A stretch of DNA of 64,000 nucleotides, from positions 27,429 to 91,428 of the forward strand of contig CACZHP010000007.1 in assembly GCA_902780935.1 (NCBI GenBank), written 5' to 3'. The notes below the pieces were generated by a model. The model was given only the letters and a program-made list of their open reading frames with translations. It was not told where the DNA came from and did no database searches. The position numbers and the translations under genes are program-made. The DNA is from an uncultured Bacteroidia bacterium. GTDB taxonomy: Bacteria > Bacteroidota > Bacteroidia > Bacteroidales > UBA932. Positions 27,604 to 35,035 of the stretch are shown here, piece after piece (within the stretch, counting starts at the first letter, position 1; each line of letters opens with the position of its first letter).

Positions 27604-28086
27604 CTATTTTTCATTGAAACTGTCAAAAATGAACGGAAGGATGTCATCCACCCTGGAGAATTTCCAGGCCTTATCCGTACCGAACATTATGACACTCATC
27701 GGCTTCCCGCTAAGGGTCTGGTATTCCGCCATAACCTGGCGGCAGGCCCCGCAAGGGGAACATGGTGTCGGAGAGACCGAATGGCCGAAGCCTCCGACAA
27801 TCGCCAGGGAGACCATCGCCTTCCCAGGATGGTTGGCTCCGGCCGCGAACATTGCGGTCCTCTCGGCGCATAGTCCGGATGGATAGGCGGCGTTTTCCTG
27901 GTTGGCTCCCCTCACGACTGTCCCGTCCTCCAGCAGGACTGCCGCTCCCACATTGAATCTGGAATATGGAGCGTAAGATCCTTTCTGTGCCTCGATGGCC
28001 TCACGGACCAAAGCCTGGTCCTTTGGGTCCATTTCTTCTATTGAAGAATATTCCTCGTAATTGATCGCAAGTCTGACTGTCTTCAT
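27604..28086 (-). CDS. cdd: Cytidine deaminase
   Basis: A 160-residue protein with the zinc-dependent deaminase signature: CAERTAMFAA (zinc Cys, catalytic Glu) and PCSPCGACRQVMAEY (two zinc Cys), plus YSRFNVGAAVL for substrate binding. It deaminates cytidine and deoxycytidine to uridine and deoxyuridine in pyrimidine salvage. It is divergent from mnmA, with its own -7 box at 28112-28119. Confidence 0.94.
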   Translation of the reverse strand: MKTVRLAINYEEYSSIEEMDPKDQALVREAIEAQKGSYAPYSRFNVGAAVLLEDGTVVRGANQENAAYPSGLCAERTAMFAAGANHPGKAMVSLAIVGGFGHSVSPTPCSPCGACRQVMAEYQTLSGKPMSVIMFGTDKAWKFSRVDDILPFIFDSFNEK

Positions 28087-28111
28087 GACTGGCCTATAGT
28101 TCTGGTGTTCT

Positions 28112-28119
28112 CAAAGATA
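28112..28119 (-). promoter_or_regulatory. -7 box TATCTTTG for cdd
   Basis: A minus-strand exact match to TAnnTTTG, 26 bp before the cdd ATG. It is back to back with the mnmA promoter. Confidence 0.6.
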
Positions 28120-28126
28120 ACAATAA

Positions 28127-28157
28127 TTGTCCAAAATCCAGCGATTAAGTATCTTTG
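28127..28157 (+). promoter_or_regulatory. mnmA promoter (TTG - 20 bp - TATCTTTG)
   Basis: TTG at 28127-28129 and TATCTTTG at 28150-28157 are separated by 20 bp, the consensus spacing for Bacteroidota housekeeping sigma. The ATG follows only 8 bases after the box, which rules out the longer upstream start at 28127. Confidence 0.72.
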
Positions 28158-28165
28158 CAGGGATT

Positions 28166-29758
28166 ATGAAAGTTTGCGTTGGTCTTTCAGGAGGAGTTGA
28201 CTCCAGTGTGGCCGCCCTGCTGCTGAAGCGGGAGGGCTACGATGTGTTCGGGATGTTCATGCAGAACTGGCATGACGCTGACGCCACACTCCATGGCGAC
28301 TGCGAGTGGGAGGAAGACCGTTTCGTGGCCGAGTTGGTGGCCCGCAAGATCGGAATCCCCTTTTATTTCGTTGATCTGTCAAAGGAGTACCGCCAGCGGG
28401 TCGTGGACTACATGTTCAATGAATATTCCGCGGGTCGCACCCCGAATCCGGACGTGCTCTGCAACCGTGAGATAAAGTTCGACGCATTTTTCGAGGCAGC
28501 CCGAAGACTGGGCGCCGACATGGTGGCGACAGGCCATTATTGCCGTAGGGCTCCGCTGCTGGACAGCGAGGGGAAACAAGTCATTATCAACGGGTTGCCC
28601 CAGTGGAGAATCCTTGAGGGAACGGACCCTAACAAAGACCAGAGCTATTTCCTTTGCCAGCTCACCCAAGAGCAGCTTGGTAACGCTCTCTTTCCTATCG
28701 GCCACCTCACGAAACCCGAAGTCAGGCAGATAGCCCATATCGCCGACCTACCGTCCGCCGACAAGAAGGACTCCCAGGGAATATGTTTCGTCGGGAAGGT
28801 TGATCTTCCGACTTTCCTTAAGCAGAAGCTGGAGCCGAAAGAGGGCGAAGTGGTCGAGGTTTTCGACGCTTTTTTCGAGGAAAATCAGCACTACAAGTTC
28901 GTCCATGACACTTTGGCCTCATTGCTTGCCGAACCTGGCGAGCCGCTGATGACCGCAGTCTTCGCTTCCGAGGACTCCGGCGGCGCCTCTTTCAATAACC
29001 GCCCGGTCGCTCCGGCGACAAAAGATGTCCCCGCATCCTGTGCTCCGGCGGCAAAAGGCGCCTGGGCTCCCTACGCTTCGCGCCCTAGCCGGGTAAACGT
29101 CCGCCCAGGCGCATTGCCGCCGGAGCAACAAGAGATTTCCGAACCGGTCCCTGAGCGGAGTCGAAGGGCCATTGCCGCCATCTCCCCAAGGAACGTGTTT
29201 GATGCGGGGAAAATGGCAGCCCTGAGCGACGAAGATTGGATAAAGCTGTCGGAACCCGTTGATTATTCGGCGATAAAGTTCGAGACGGAAGTCTATCGCA
29301 GCGGCAAAAAACACATCAAGAAGACCCGCTACAAGGACAACCCCTGGGGCAAGGTTGTTGGCCAGCATGACGGAGCGCAGTTCTACACCATCGGCCAGCG
29401 CAAAGGCCTCAACATCGGCGGCCACAAGGATTCAATATTCGTGATAGCGACTGATGTCAACTCCAACACCATCTACGTCGGGGAAGGTCACAGTCATAAA
29501 GGCCTCTCCCGCAGCTGCATCAGAATCGCTTCCGAAGACATCCACTGGATCCGCCAAGACCTTGAAATGGAAGATGGTGACGTGCGACGCTACCGCGTAA
29601 GGGTCCGCTACCGCCAGCCTCTTCAGGACGCCTGGCTTGTCAAGCGCCCTTCAGGAATATTCATACTCTTCGATACGCCCCAGCGAGGAATATCCGCAGG
29701 CCAGTTTGCCGCCTGGTACTCCGACGACGACGAAATGCTCGGCTCCGGAGTTTATTGA
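28166..29758 (+). CDS. mnmA: tRNA-specific 2-thiouridylase MnmA, enlarged by in-frame repeat insertions
   Basis: A 530-residue protein against about 350-380 usual. It has the PP-loop GLSGGVDSS (6-14), catalytic Cys99 (PDVLCNREIKF) and Cys207 (SQGICFVG), and the C-terminal GAQFYTIGQRKGLNIGG. It transfers sulfur to the wobble uridine of tRNA Lys/Glu/Gln. The extra length lies between about 231 and 395, after KEGEVVEVF and before WGKVVGQHDG. It includes an 85-bp palindromic element translated as residues 293-320 and a second repeat encoding PVPERSRR (327-334). Both catalytic cysteines are intact, so it is probably active. The start is fixed by the promoter. Its TGA directly abuts the stop of the convergent phosphohexomutase. 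Confidence 0.93.
   Translation: MKVCVGLSGGVDSSVAALLLKREGYDVFGMFMQNWHDADATLHGDCEWEEDRFVAELVARKIGIPFYFVDLSKEYRQRVVDYMFNEYSAGRTPNPDVLCNREIKFDAFFEAARRLGADMVATGHYCRRAPLLDSEGKQVIINGLPQWRILEGTDPNKDQSYFLCQLTQEQLGNALFPIGHLTKPEVRQIAHIADLPSADKKDSQGICFVGKVDLPTFLKQKLEPKEGEVVEVFDAFFEENQHYKFVHDTLASLLAEPGEPLMTAVFASEDSGGASFNNRPVAPATKDVPASCAPAAKGAWAPYASRPSRVNVRPGALPPEQQEISEPVPERSRRAIAAISPRNVFDAGKMAALSDEDWIKLSEPVDYSAIKFETEVYRSGKKHIKKTRYKDNPWGKVVGQHDGAQFYTIGQRKGLNIGGHKDSIFVIATDVNSNTIYVGEGHSHKGLSRSCIRIASEDIHWIRQDLEMEDGDVRRYRVRVRYRQPLQDAWLVKRPSGIFILFDTPQRGISAGQFAAWYSDDDEMLGSGVY
29042..29126 (+). repeat. 85-bp palindromic element inside mnmA (copy 1)
   Basis: Outer arms GCTCCGGCGGCAA and TTGCCGCCGGAGC (13 bp, perfect) and inner arms GCGCCTGGGC and GCCCAGGCGC (10 bp) enclose a 35-nt loop. 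It is translated as APAAKGAWAPYASRP and onward. 81 of 85 bases match the copy at 31770-31854. A decayed partial copy of its left arm (three mismatches in 19) lies just upstream at 29009-29027. Confidence 0.9.
29145..29170 (+). repeat. Short REP-like repeat inside mnmA
   Basis: The core GTCCCTGAGCGGAGTCGAAG belongs to a short sequence family I recognise as dispersed in many bacterial genomes (pattern memory, not searched). It has imperfect dyad symmetry and is read in frame as PVPERSRR, 18 bp after the palindromic element. Confidence 0.6.
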
Positions 29759-31432
29759 TTACCCCAGGAACTGCTTCTTGAAGGCTTCGAGTTTGGCCTC
29801 GACGGCAGGAGCGTCGGGTGCGGTGGCGCCGAAATAGAACTTGATCTTGGGCTCAGTGCCAGAAGGACGGACGGTCACGACATCTCCCTGGGCGTCAAAG
29901 TATTGCAGAACATTGGATTTAGGGAGACCGGTCTTCTCGGGTTCGTTGTAGTCGATAACCTTGACGACCGGAGAACCGGCCAGCTCTGTGGCGGGCTTGC
30001 AGCGCATGTCCTCCATGATCTTGGCGATCTCCTCAGCGCCGGACTTGCCCTTGCGGACCAGATAGACCATGCTTTCCTTGCGGTAGCCGAACTCAGCGTA
30101 GATCTTGTCCATAAGCTGGTAGAGAGTCAGGCCCTGATCCGCTGCCCAGGTGGCGCACTCGGCCACCATAGCGCAGGCCACGGGAGCGTCCTTGTCACGG
30201 ACAAACTCGCCCACATTGAACCCGTAGCTTTCCTCGCCGCCGCAGATGAACTCTTTTTTGCCCTCGTTCTTCTTCACAACCTCGCCGATCCACTTGAATC
30301 CGGTCAGCACATCGTAGCACTCCACGCCGAACTTCTTGCAGATGTCGGCGATAAGCTGAGTCGTAACTATGGTCTTAACGCAATATTTGGTTCCGTCCAG
30401 TTTCCCAAGCTCCTTCCAGCGTGTGAGGATATAATATGTCAGCATCGATGCCGTCTGGTTGCCGTTAAACTGGACCATCTTTCCATCGTTGTCACGAACG
30501 GCGATCCCAAGACGGTCAGCGTCAGGATCGGAGGCCATCACGATGTCGGCTCCGACCTCGTCAGCCCTCTCGAGAGCCATCTTCATAGCGGCCGGCTCCT
30601 CCGGATTGGGAGATACGACTGTCGGGAAATCCCCGTCAGAAACATCTTGAGCAGGGACATTGTACACATTCTTGAACCCAAGCCTCTTAAGGCACTCCGG
30701 AATAATCCTGACTCCGCAGCCATGGAGAGGGGTATAGACAATCTTGATGTCATTGTGGCGCTCGCGTGATTCCGGGCTGAGGGTGAGGGAAAGAATATCG
30801 GTCATATATGCCTCATCAACCTTCTTGCCCATAAGCTGGACCTCTCCACAACGCTCCCCACGCTCGAACTTGACCTGGGAAGGCTCCGAGACCTTGCCGA
30901 CCTCGGCAATGATATCCTTATCGACTGGCGGTACTATCTGCGCTCCATCAGACCAGTACACCTTGTAGCCATTATACTCCTTGGGATTATGCGAGGCTGT
31001 CACCATGATACCTGCGACGGCTCCCATGTAACGGATAGCGTAGCTGAGCTCCGGAGTGGGGCGGATATTGTCAAACAGGAACACATTGATACCGTTGGCG
31101 CTGAGGATGTCCGAGGATATCTTGGCGAAAAGCTTGGAATTATTACGGCTGTCATAAGATATGCAGACCCTGATGTCATCGCCTTGAACATGCTTCAGGA
31201 TATAATTGGCGAGTCCCTGGGTGGCCATCCCGACGGTGTATTTGTTCATCCTGTTGGTTCCCACGCCCATAATCCCGCGGAGACCTCCGGTGCCAAATTC
31301 AAGATTCTTGTAGAACGCATCCTCAAAACCTACCGGGTCGGTATTCCTGAGTTCGAGGACTTTCATCTTGGTTTCGGGATCGAAATCCCCGTCGAGCCAC
31401 TTCTGGGCCGCTGCCTTATAATCCTGTGACAT
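29759..31432 (-). CDS. Phosphoglucomutase/phosphomannomutase (alpha-D-phosphohexomutase)
   Basis: A 557-residue protein with the four family motifs. The phosphoserine loop is VTASHNPKEYNG (Ser147) and the metal loop SDPDADRLG. The sugar-recognition segment is CGGEESYG and the C-terminal phosphate-binding loop RPSGTEPKIKFY. It interconverts hexose 1- and 6-phosphates for glycolysis and sugar-nucleotide synthesis; length fits the PGM2/phosphopentomutase-like group. Its stop touches the mnmA stop with no gap. Confidence 0.94.
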   Translation of the reverse strand: MSQDYKAAAQKWLDGDFDPETKMKVLELRNTDPVGFEDAFYKNLEFGTGGLRGIMGVGTNRMNKYTVGMATQGLANYILKHVQGDDIRVCISYDSRNNSKLFAKISSDILSANGINVFLFDNIRPTPELSYAIRYMGAVAGIMVTASHNPKEYNGYKVYWSDGAQIVPPVDKDIIAEVGKVSEPSQVKFERGERCGEVQLMGKKVDEAYMTDILSLTLSPESRERHNDIKIVYTPLHGCGVRIIPECLKRLGFKNVYNVPAQDVSDGDFPTVVSPNPEEPAAMKMALERADEVGADIVMASDPDADRLGIAVRDNDGKMVQFNGNQTASMLTYYILTRWKELGKLDGTKYCVKTIVTTQLIADICKKFGVECYDVLTGFKWIGEVVKKNEGKKEFICGGEESYGFNVGEFVRDKDAPVACAMVAECATWAADQGLTLYQLMDKIYAEFGYRKESMVYLVRKGKSGAEEIAKIMEDMRCKPATELAGSPVVKVIDYNEPEKTGLPKSNVLQYFDAQGDVVTVRPSGTEPKIKFYFGATAPDAPAVEAKLEAFKKQFLG

Positions 31433-31454
31433 ATATAAGAAATCAGTTATTTTT

Positions 31455-31462
31455 CAAATTTA
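31455..31462 (-). promoter_or_regulatory. -7 box TAAATTTG for the phosphohexomutase gene
   Basis: A minus-strand exact TAnnTTTG match, 22 bp before the ATG at 31432. It lies in the 41-bp gap after the methyltransferase gene, suggesting separate transcription. Confidence 0.55.
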
Positions 31463-31473
31463 CAGAAAAAAGT

Positions 31474-32886
31474 TCAAATTCGGTGGCATACGATGAGGAA
31501 ATTGTCGGCCTGGAACGGAGTCTCGATCCTGACCCCGAAGATATGGGCGTCATCTCCAGAACGGACTCCCAGCCTGGCACGTAATTCCGCGCTTGTAAGG
31601 GGAATATTCCTCGCGGACACCTCAGACTTCGGGTAACGCTTCCCCACGTCACGCATCCCCGCCTTGTTCATCCGGACGATCTCCTTTACCTCAAAGATCT
31701 TCCCGAAATTGAACAGATCCTTCGCTTCGCTCAGGATGACAGAGGGTGCGCCAGGAATAACTGAGGGAGGCTCCGGCGGCAATGCGCCTGGGCGGACATT
31801 ATCCCGGATAGGGCGCGAAGCGTAGGGAGCCCAGGCGCCTTTTGCCGCCGGAGCAGGGGAAAAGAGGTTCGTGGAGCGGGCGAGCTTAACAAGGCCGAAA
31901 CGGGAGCAAAGGGCGTTGAAAACCCCAGCCTTGGCAAGAGACTTGCCAGGCTCGAAAACATACTTTAAATCAACGGCTTCCGGAAGAACCGCCTTTGAGG
32001 AACGGATCTCCTCGGAAGAAAAAGACAAAGATCCTCCATCCTCCCGGCAAGTTACGCTATACTCCCCTTTCCAGTCCCGATCCATCCACACCAGCAACTC
32101 CTTACACTCTCCCCCGCTCGCCACGACATGGACCTCCCGGACCCAGTTGCCATTCCACCCTTCAGAACAATCCTCCATAAGCGACGTCTCATAAGACCGG
32201 TTCAATCTCTCAACCACCATGGTCACGTCAGCCATCGGAGACAACTTCAAGAGAATATTCCGGGAATATCGGAAGAGTTCAGGGATAAGGTCGAGCACAT
32301 TAGGCGAGCAGTCTTCCAGAAGGAAGACCTTTCCCCCGGAATTGTCCCTGCGGGCGGGATCCAGGAATATGAGATCGGGTGCGAAACCAGCCAGAAGACT
32401 CCCTAAAGATCCCTTGCCAACCTCACTGTTTTCAACCCGGATATTCCTTACCTCGAGCTCCGCAAAATTATACTTCGCCGCAGAAGCTAAAGAGCTATCC
32501 CTCTCATTGTAAAGGACTTCCGAAGCGACCGACGAGAAGGCCCAGCTGTCAATCCCCAGTCCTCCGGTGAGATCGGCGATCCTGCCAGGGACATTTCCAA
32601 GAATCCGGCCGGCAAGCGCCGTCTTGTAACGGGCGGTTACTGATGAGCTGCACTGCTCGGCGCATAGGGCCGAGGGATATACCAAAGAAGTGAGAGAATA
32701 CCACTCAGGAACCTTGCCCCGAAGCTTCCGACGGGCCTCTATTGTACTGATGGCCAATTCCTTCCCATCAAAAGACGATAAGACGGGATTCGCTGGAGGC
32801 AACGGCCATTCAACACGGGAAAGCAGAAGCCGGGATATCTCGGCTTCCGCATTCCCGACAATGAATCGCTCAAAACTACTCGGCAC
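31474..32886 (-). CDS. THUMP-like / class I SAM-dependent methyltransferase with palindromic insertion
   Basis: A 470-residue protein. The methyltransferase core shows the SAM loop IADLTGGLGIDSWAF and the acidic end VLYNERD. The motif IV-like segment is LIFLDPARRDN, followed by LLKLSPMADV. The C-terminal part (GKIFEVKEIVRMN, SARNIPLTSAELRARLGV) is the THUMP-like domain of this Bacteroidota family, presumably acting on RNA. Between NLFSP and FNFGKIF lies a low-complexity insertion. It holds an 85-bp palindromic element (residues 345-372) and a second repeat encoding SVILSEAKDL. The start overlaps the upstream S9 peptidase by 11 bp. Substrate unknown. Confidence 0.83.
   Translation of the reverse strand: MPSSFERFIVGNAEAEISRLLLSRVEWPLPPANPVLSSFDGKELAISTIEARRKLRGKVPEWYSLTSLVYPSALCAEQCSSSVTARYKTALAGRILGNVPGRIADLTGGLGIDSWAFSSVASEVLYNERDSSLASAAKYNFAELEVRNIRVENSEVGKGSLGSLLAGFAPDLIFLDPARRDNSGGKVFLLEDCSPNVLDLIPELFRYSRNILLKLSPMADVTMVVERLNRSYETSLMEDCSEGWNGNWVREVHVVASGGECKELLVWMDRDWKGEYSVTCREDGGSLSFSSEEIRSSKAVLPEAVDLKYVFEPGKSLAKAGVFNALCSRFGLVKLARSTNLFSPAPAAKGAWAPYASRPIRDNVRPGALPPEPPSVIPGAPSVILSEAKDLFNFGKIFEVKEIVRMNKAGMRDVGKRYPKSEVSARNIPLTSAELRARLGVRSGDDAHIFGVRIETPFQADNFLIVCHRI
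31715..31740 (-). repeat. Short REP-like repeat inside the methyltransferase gene
   Basis: On the minus strand it carries GTCATCCTGAGCGAAGCGAA and continues GGATCT, read in frame as VILSEAKDL. It has dyad symmetry (TTCGCTTCGC) and belongs to the same sequence class as the repeat at 60509-60537 (GTCATTCTGAGCG...GAAGAATCT). Confidence 0.65.
31770..31854 (-). repeat. 85-bp palindromic element inside the methyltransferase gene (copy 2)
   Basis: Same length, arms and internal sequence as the mnmA copy, with four substitutions, all inside the loop; the arms are identical. It is inserted in the same orientation relative to the gene and the same reading frame, giving APAAKGAWAPYASRPIRDN. Confidence 0.9.
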
Positions 32887-35026
32887 CTTCTCCCTTCAGA
32901 TACTTAAGCCAGAAAGCCCTGTTGGCGGCGTTGAAATGGCGGCCCTGGTAGCCCCTGTAGCCGTGCATCCCGTCCGGGTAGATCATCAGCTCAAACTTCT
33001 TGCCTCCCGCCTGAAGGGCATCTACCAGCTTTAACGTATTCTGGAAATGGACGTTGTCGTCACCGGTGCCGTGGGTGAGTTTCAGCATGACCGAACCGTC
33101 ATAATTATCATCCGTGACAGGGTATTCCTTGGCCGCATTCGTGACCTTAGTCCTCTCATATCCCTCGGGATTGTCCTGCGGGGTGGACATGAAACGCTCG
33201 GTGTAATGGGTGTCGTACAGCGCCCACTCATATACACCGCCGCCGGCGATCCCGTAGTGGTAGGCCTCAGGATGCTTCATGACGAGTAGAGCTGTCATCG
33301 TGCCTCCGAAAGAGAATCCCTCAACACCGATCTTGTCGCCGTTGACATAAGGGAGTTTCTTGAGATATTCAGCCCACTCCACAAAGTCTTTGACCTCTAT
33401 CTCATCAAGATGCTTATAGATCATGTCAAGACCTTTACGGCCATTGTAACCGGAAGCCCGGCAGTCAAGGACGCACTCGATGATCCCGTTGTCGGAATAC
33501 CATTGATAAGGATTATAAGGTCTGAAAGCGTCTGAGACCTGGGGGGTGTCCGGACCTCCATAAATATCCACATGGACAGGATACTTCTTTGAAGGATCGA
33601 AATCCTTGGGATACACCATGAGGCCAGGAAGCTCGAGACCGTCACTCGTGGTCATGGTGATGATCCTCGGGAGGGTCGGATCCTCGGGGTTGAAATCAGG
33701 ACCAGCCATGTCAGCTACCTTGAAAGACTTCGAAGGGTTCGCAAGGTTGAAAACCCATAGCTGGTTCGGAGTGTTCGAGTTGCTCTGAATCGCCTTCACA
33801 AACTTCTTGTCAGGGGAAACCAACATCATGGAAGCGCTGAGAGCGGGATTGGAAATAGTTCTGACTGAACCTTTTGTGGCAAGATATATTCCTGTCCTGA
33901 CATGGGAGTCCCTCTGGGCGGAATACACGACCTCCGAGGTGGTGCCGTCAAAACCCTTCGCCGGTTTCCCTTCTTTTACGGAGAAGATCTGCAACCTCCA
34001 GTTTTTCCCGTCAGTCAGGCGCTTGAGAGTCTTTCCATCATAAGAGAGATAATAAATCTGCTCCCAACCTGTCTCAAATGAGCGGACCATATAGAGTCCG
34101 TCGCGGCCAAAGTACATTCCCTGGATCCAGTCAAGCCAGGTCTTATATGTCTCGTGATAGATATGGGTCTTGGAACCGTTCTCAGGAGAGACAGCGTAAA
34201 GGTCCAAAGTGTTCTGGATCCTTGGCTCCCTCTGGATGAAGAAAGCCTTGCTGTCGGCGCCCCAGAACGGGGTACCGAAATACTGGTCATCATTCTCGTT
34301 GAAATCGGCCCAAGCGGTCTGGCCATTCTCGAGATTCACTATACCGATGCGTACCTTAGGGTTAGGATCGCCGCATTTGGGATAGCGGGTCATCCTGACG
34401 GAACCTCCTGTCGGAGACATGTCCTCAAGATCCACGGCGCCGCCGGCATTCTGGCCATAACCGAGCTGCAGGCCAGAGCGGTCAGCATCGACGGCCACAG
34501 CGGAATAAATCGGGAAGAAAGGCACTTCGGCATTGTCGAAACGGTAGAAACCAATCTTCTTGGAGTCAGGAGACCACCAGAAAGCCTTGTAACGCGTAGA
34601 GCGTCCGAGGATTTCCTCGTAATAAACCCAAGAGGAGTAACCATTCAGTATGACATCCGATCCATCCGAAGTCAGACGAGTCTCTTTCTTTGTAGCCGTA
34701 TCCATCACCCAAAGATCGTTATCCCTGGTGAAGGCTATCTTGGTAGAGTCAGGAGAATACGTCAGGTTCTCGGCTCTTTCCACCTTGAAAGGAAGGGCAG
34801 CCCTGCGTGGCATACGGTTCTCGACAGCGGATGGAACCGAGATTCCCTTTGTCCTTTTGCCAGTCGCGGCATCGACAACGAATTCGTTATCCGGGTCAGA
34901 ACCCATGCTAGGGTGGACAGCCAGCTGATGCTCGCCGATCCATACGCCCGTGGGAAACATGTTGTATTTCTGGGCGCTCGCGAATGTGGCGACGCAAATG
35001 GTAAGGGATAATAAGAGTTTTTTCAT
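32876..35026 (-). CDS. Secreted S9B dipeptidyl peptidase IV-like serine peptidase
   Basis: A 716-residue protein with signal peptide (LLLSLTICVATFASAQ). The beta-propeller carries SWVYYEEILGR, whose double Glu anchors the free N-terminus of the substrate in DPP-IV. The hydrolase domain has GFSFGG (Ser572; Phe replaces the more usual Trp/Tyr), THGTGDDNVHF and YPDGMHGYRG. It should release Xaa-Pro dipeptides in the periplasm. It is fourth in an overlapping five-gene operon. Confidence 0.92.
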   Translation of the reverse strand: MKKLLLSLTICVATFASAQKYNMFPTGVWIGEHQLAVHPSMGSDPDNEFVVDAATGKRTKGISVPSAVENRMPRRAALPFKVERAENLTYSPDSTKIAFTRDNDLWVMDTATKKETRLTSDGSDVILNGYSSWVYYEEILGRSTRYKAFWWSPDSKKIGFYRFDNAEVPFFPIYSAVAVDADRSGLQLGYGQNAGGAVDLEDMSPTGGSVRMTRYPKCGDPNPKVRIGIVNLENGQTAWADFNENDDQYFGTPFWGADSKAFFIQREPRIQNTLDLYAVSPENGSKTHIYHETYKTWLDWIQGMYFGRDGLYMVRSFETGWEQIYYLSYDGKTLKRLTDGKNWRLQIFSVKEGKPAKGFDGTTSEVVYSAQRDSHVRTGIYLATKGSVRTISNPALSASMMLVSPDKKFVKAIQSNSNTPNQLWVFNLANPSKSFKVADMAGPDFNPEDPTLPRIITMTTSDGLELPGLMVYPKDFDPSKKYPVHVDIYGGPDTPQVSDAFRPYNPYQWYSDNGIIECVLDCRASGYNGRKGLDMIYKHLDEIEVKDFVEWAEYLKKLPYVNGDKIGVEGFSFGGTMTALLVMKHPEAYHYGIAGGGVYEWALYDTHYTERFMSTPQDNPEGYERTKVTNAAKEYPVTDDNYDGSVMLKLTHGTGDDNVHFQNTLKLVDALQAGGKKFELMIYPDGMHGYRGYQGRHFNAANRAFWLKYLKGEGAE

Positions 35027-35035
35027 GACAATATC

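Noticed and set aside
29042-29126. The palindromic element as an intrinsic terminator
   Set aside because: It sits inside an intact reading frame, lacks a T-run, and recurs in another gene in the same frame, so termination is a poor explanation.
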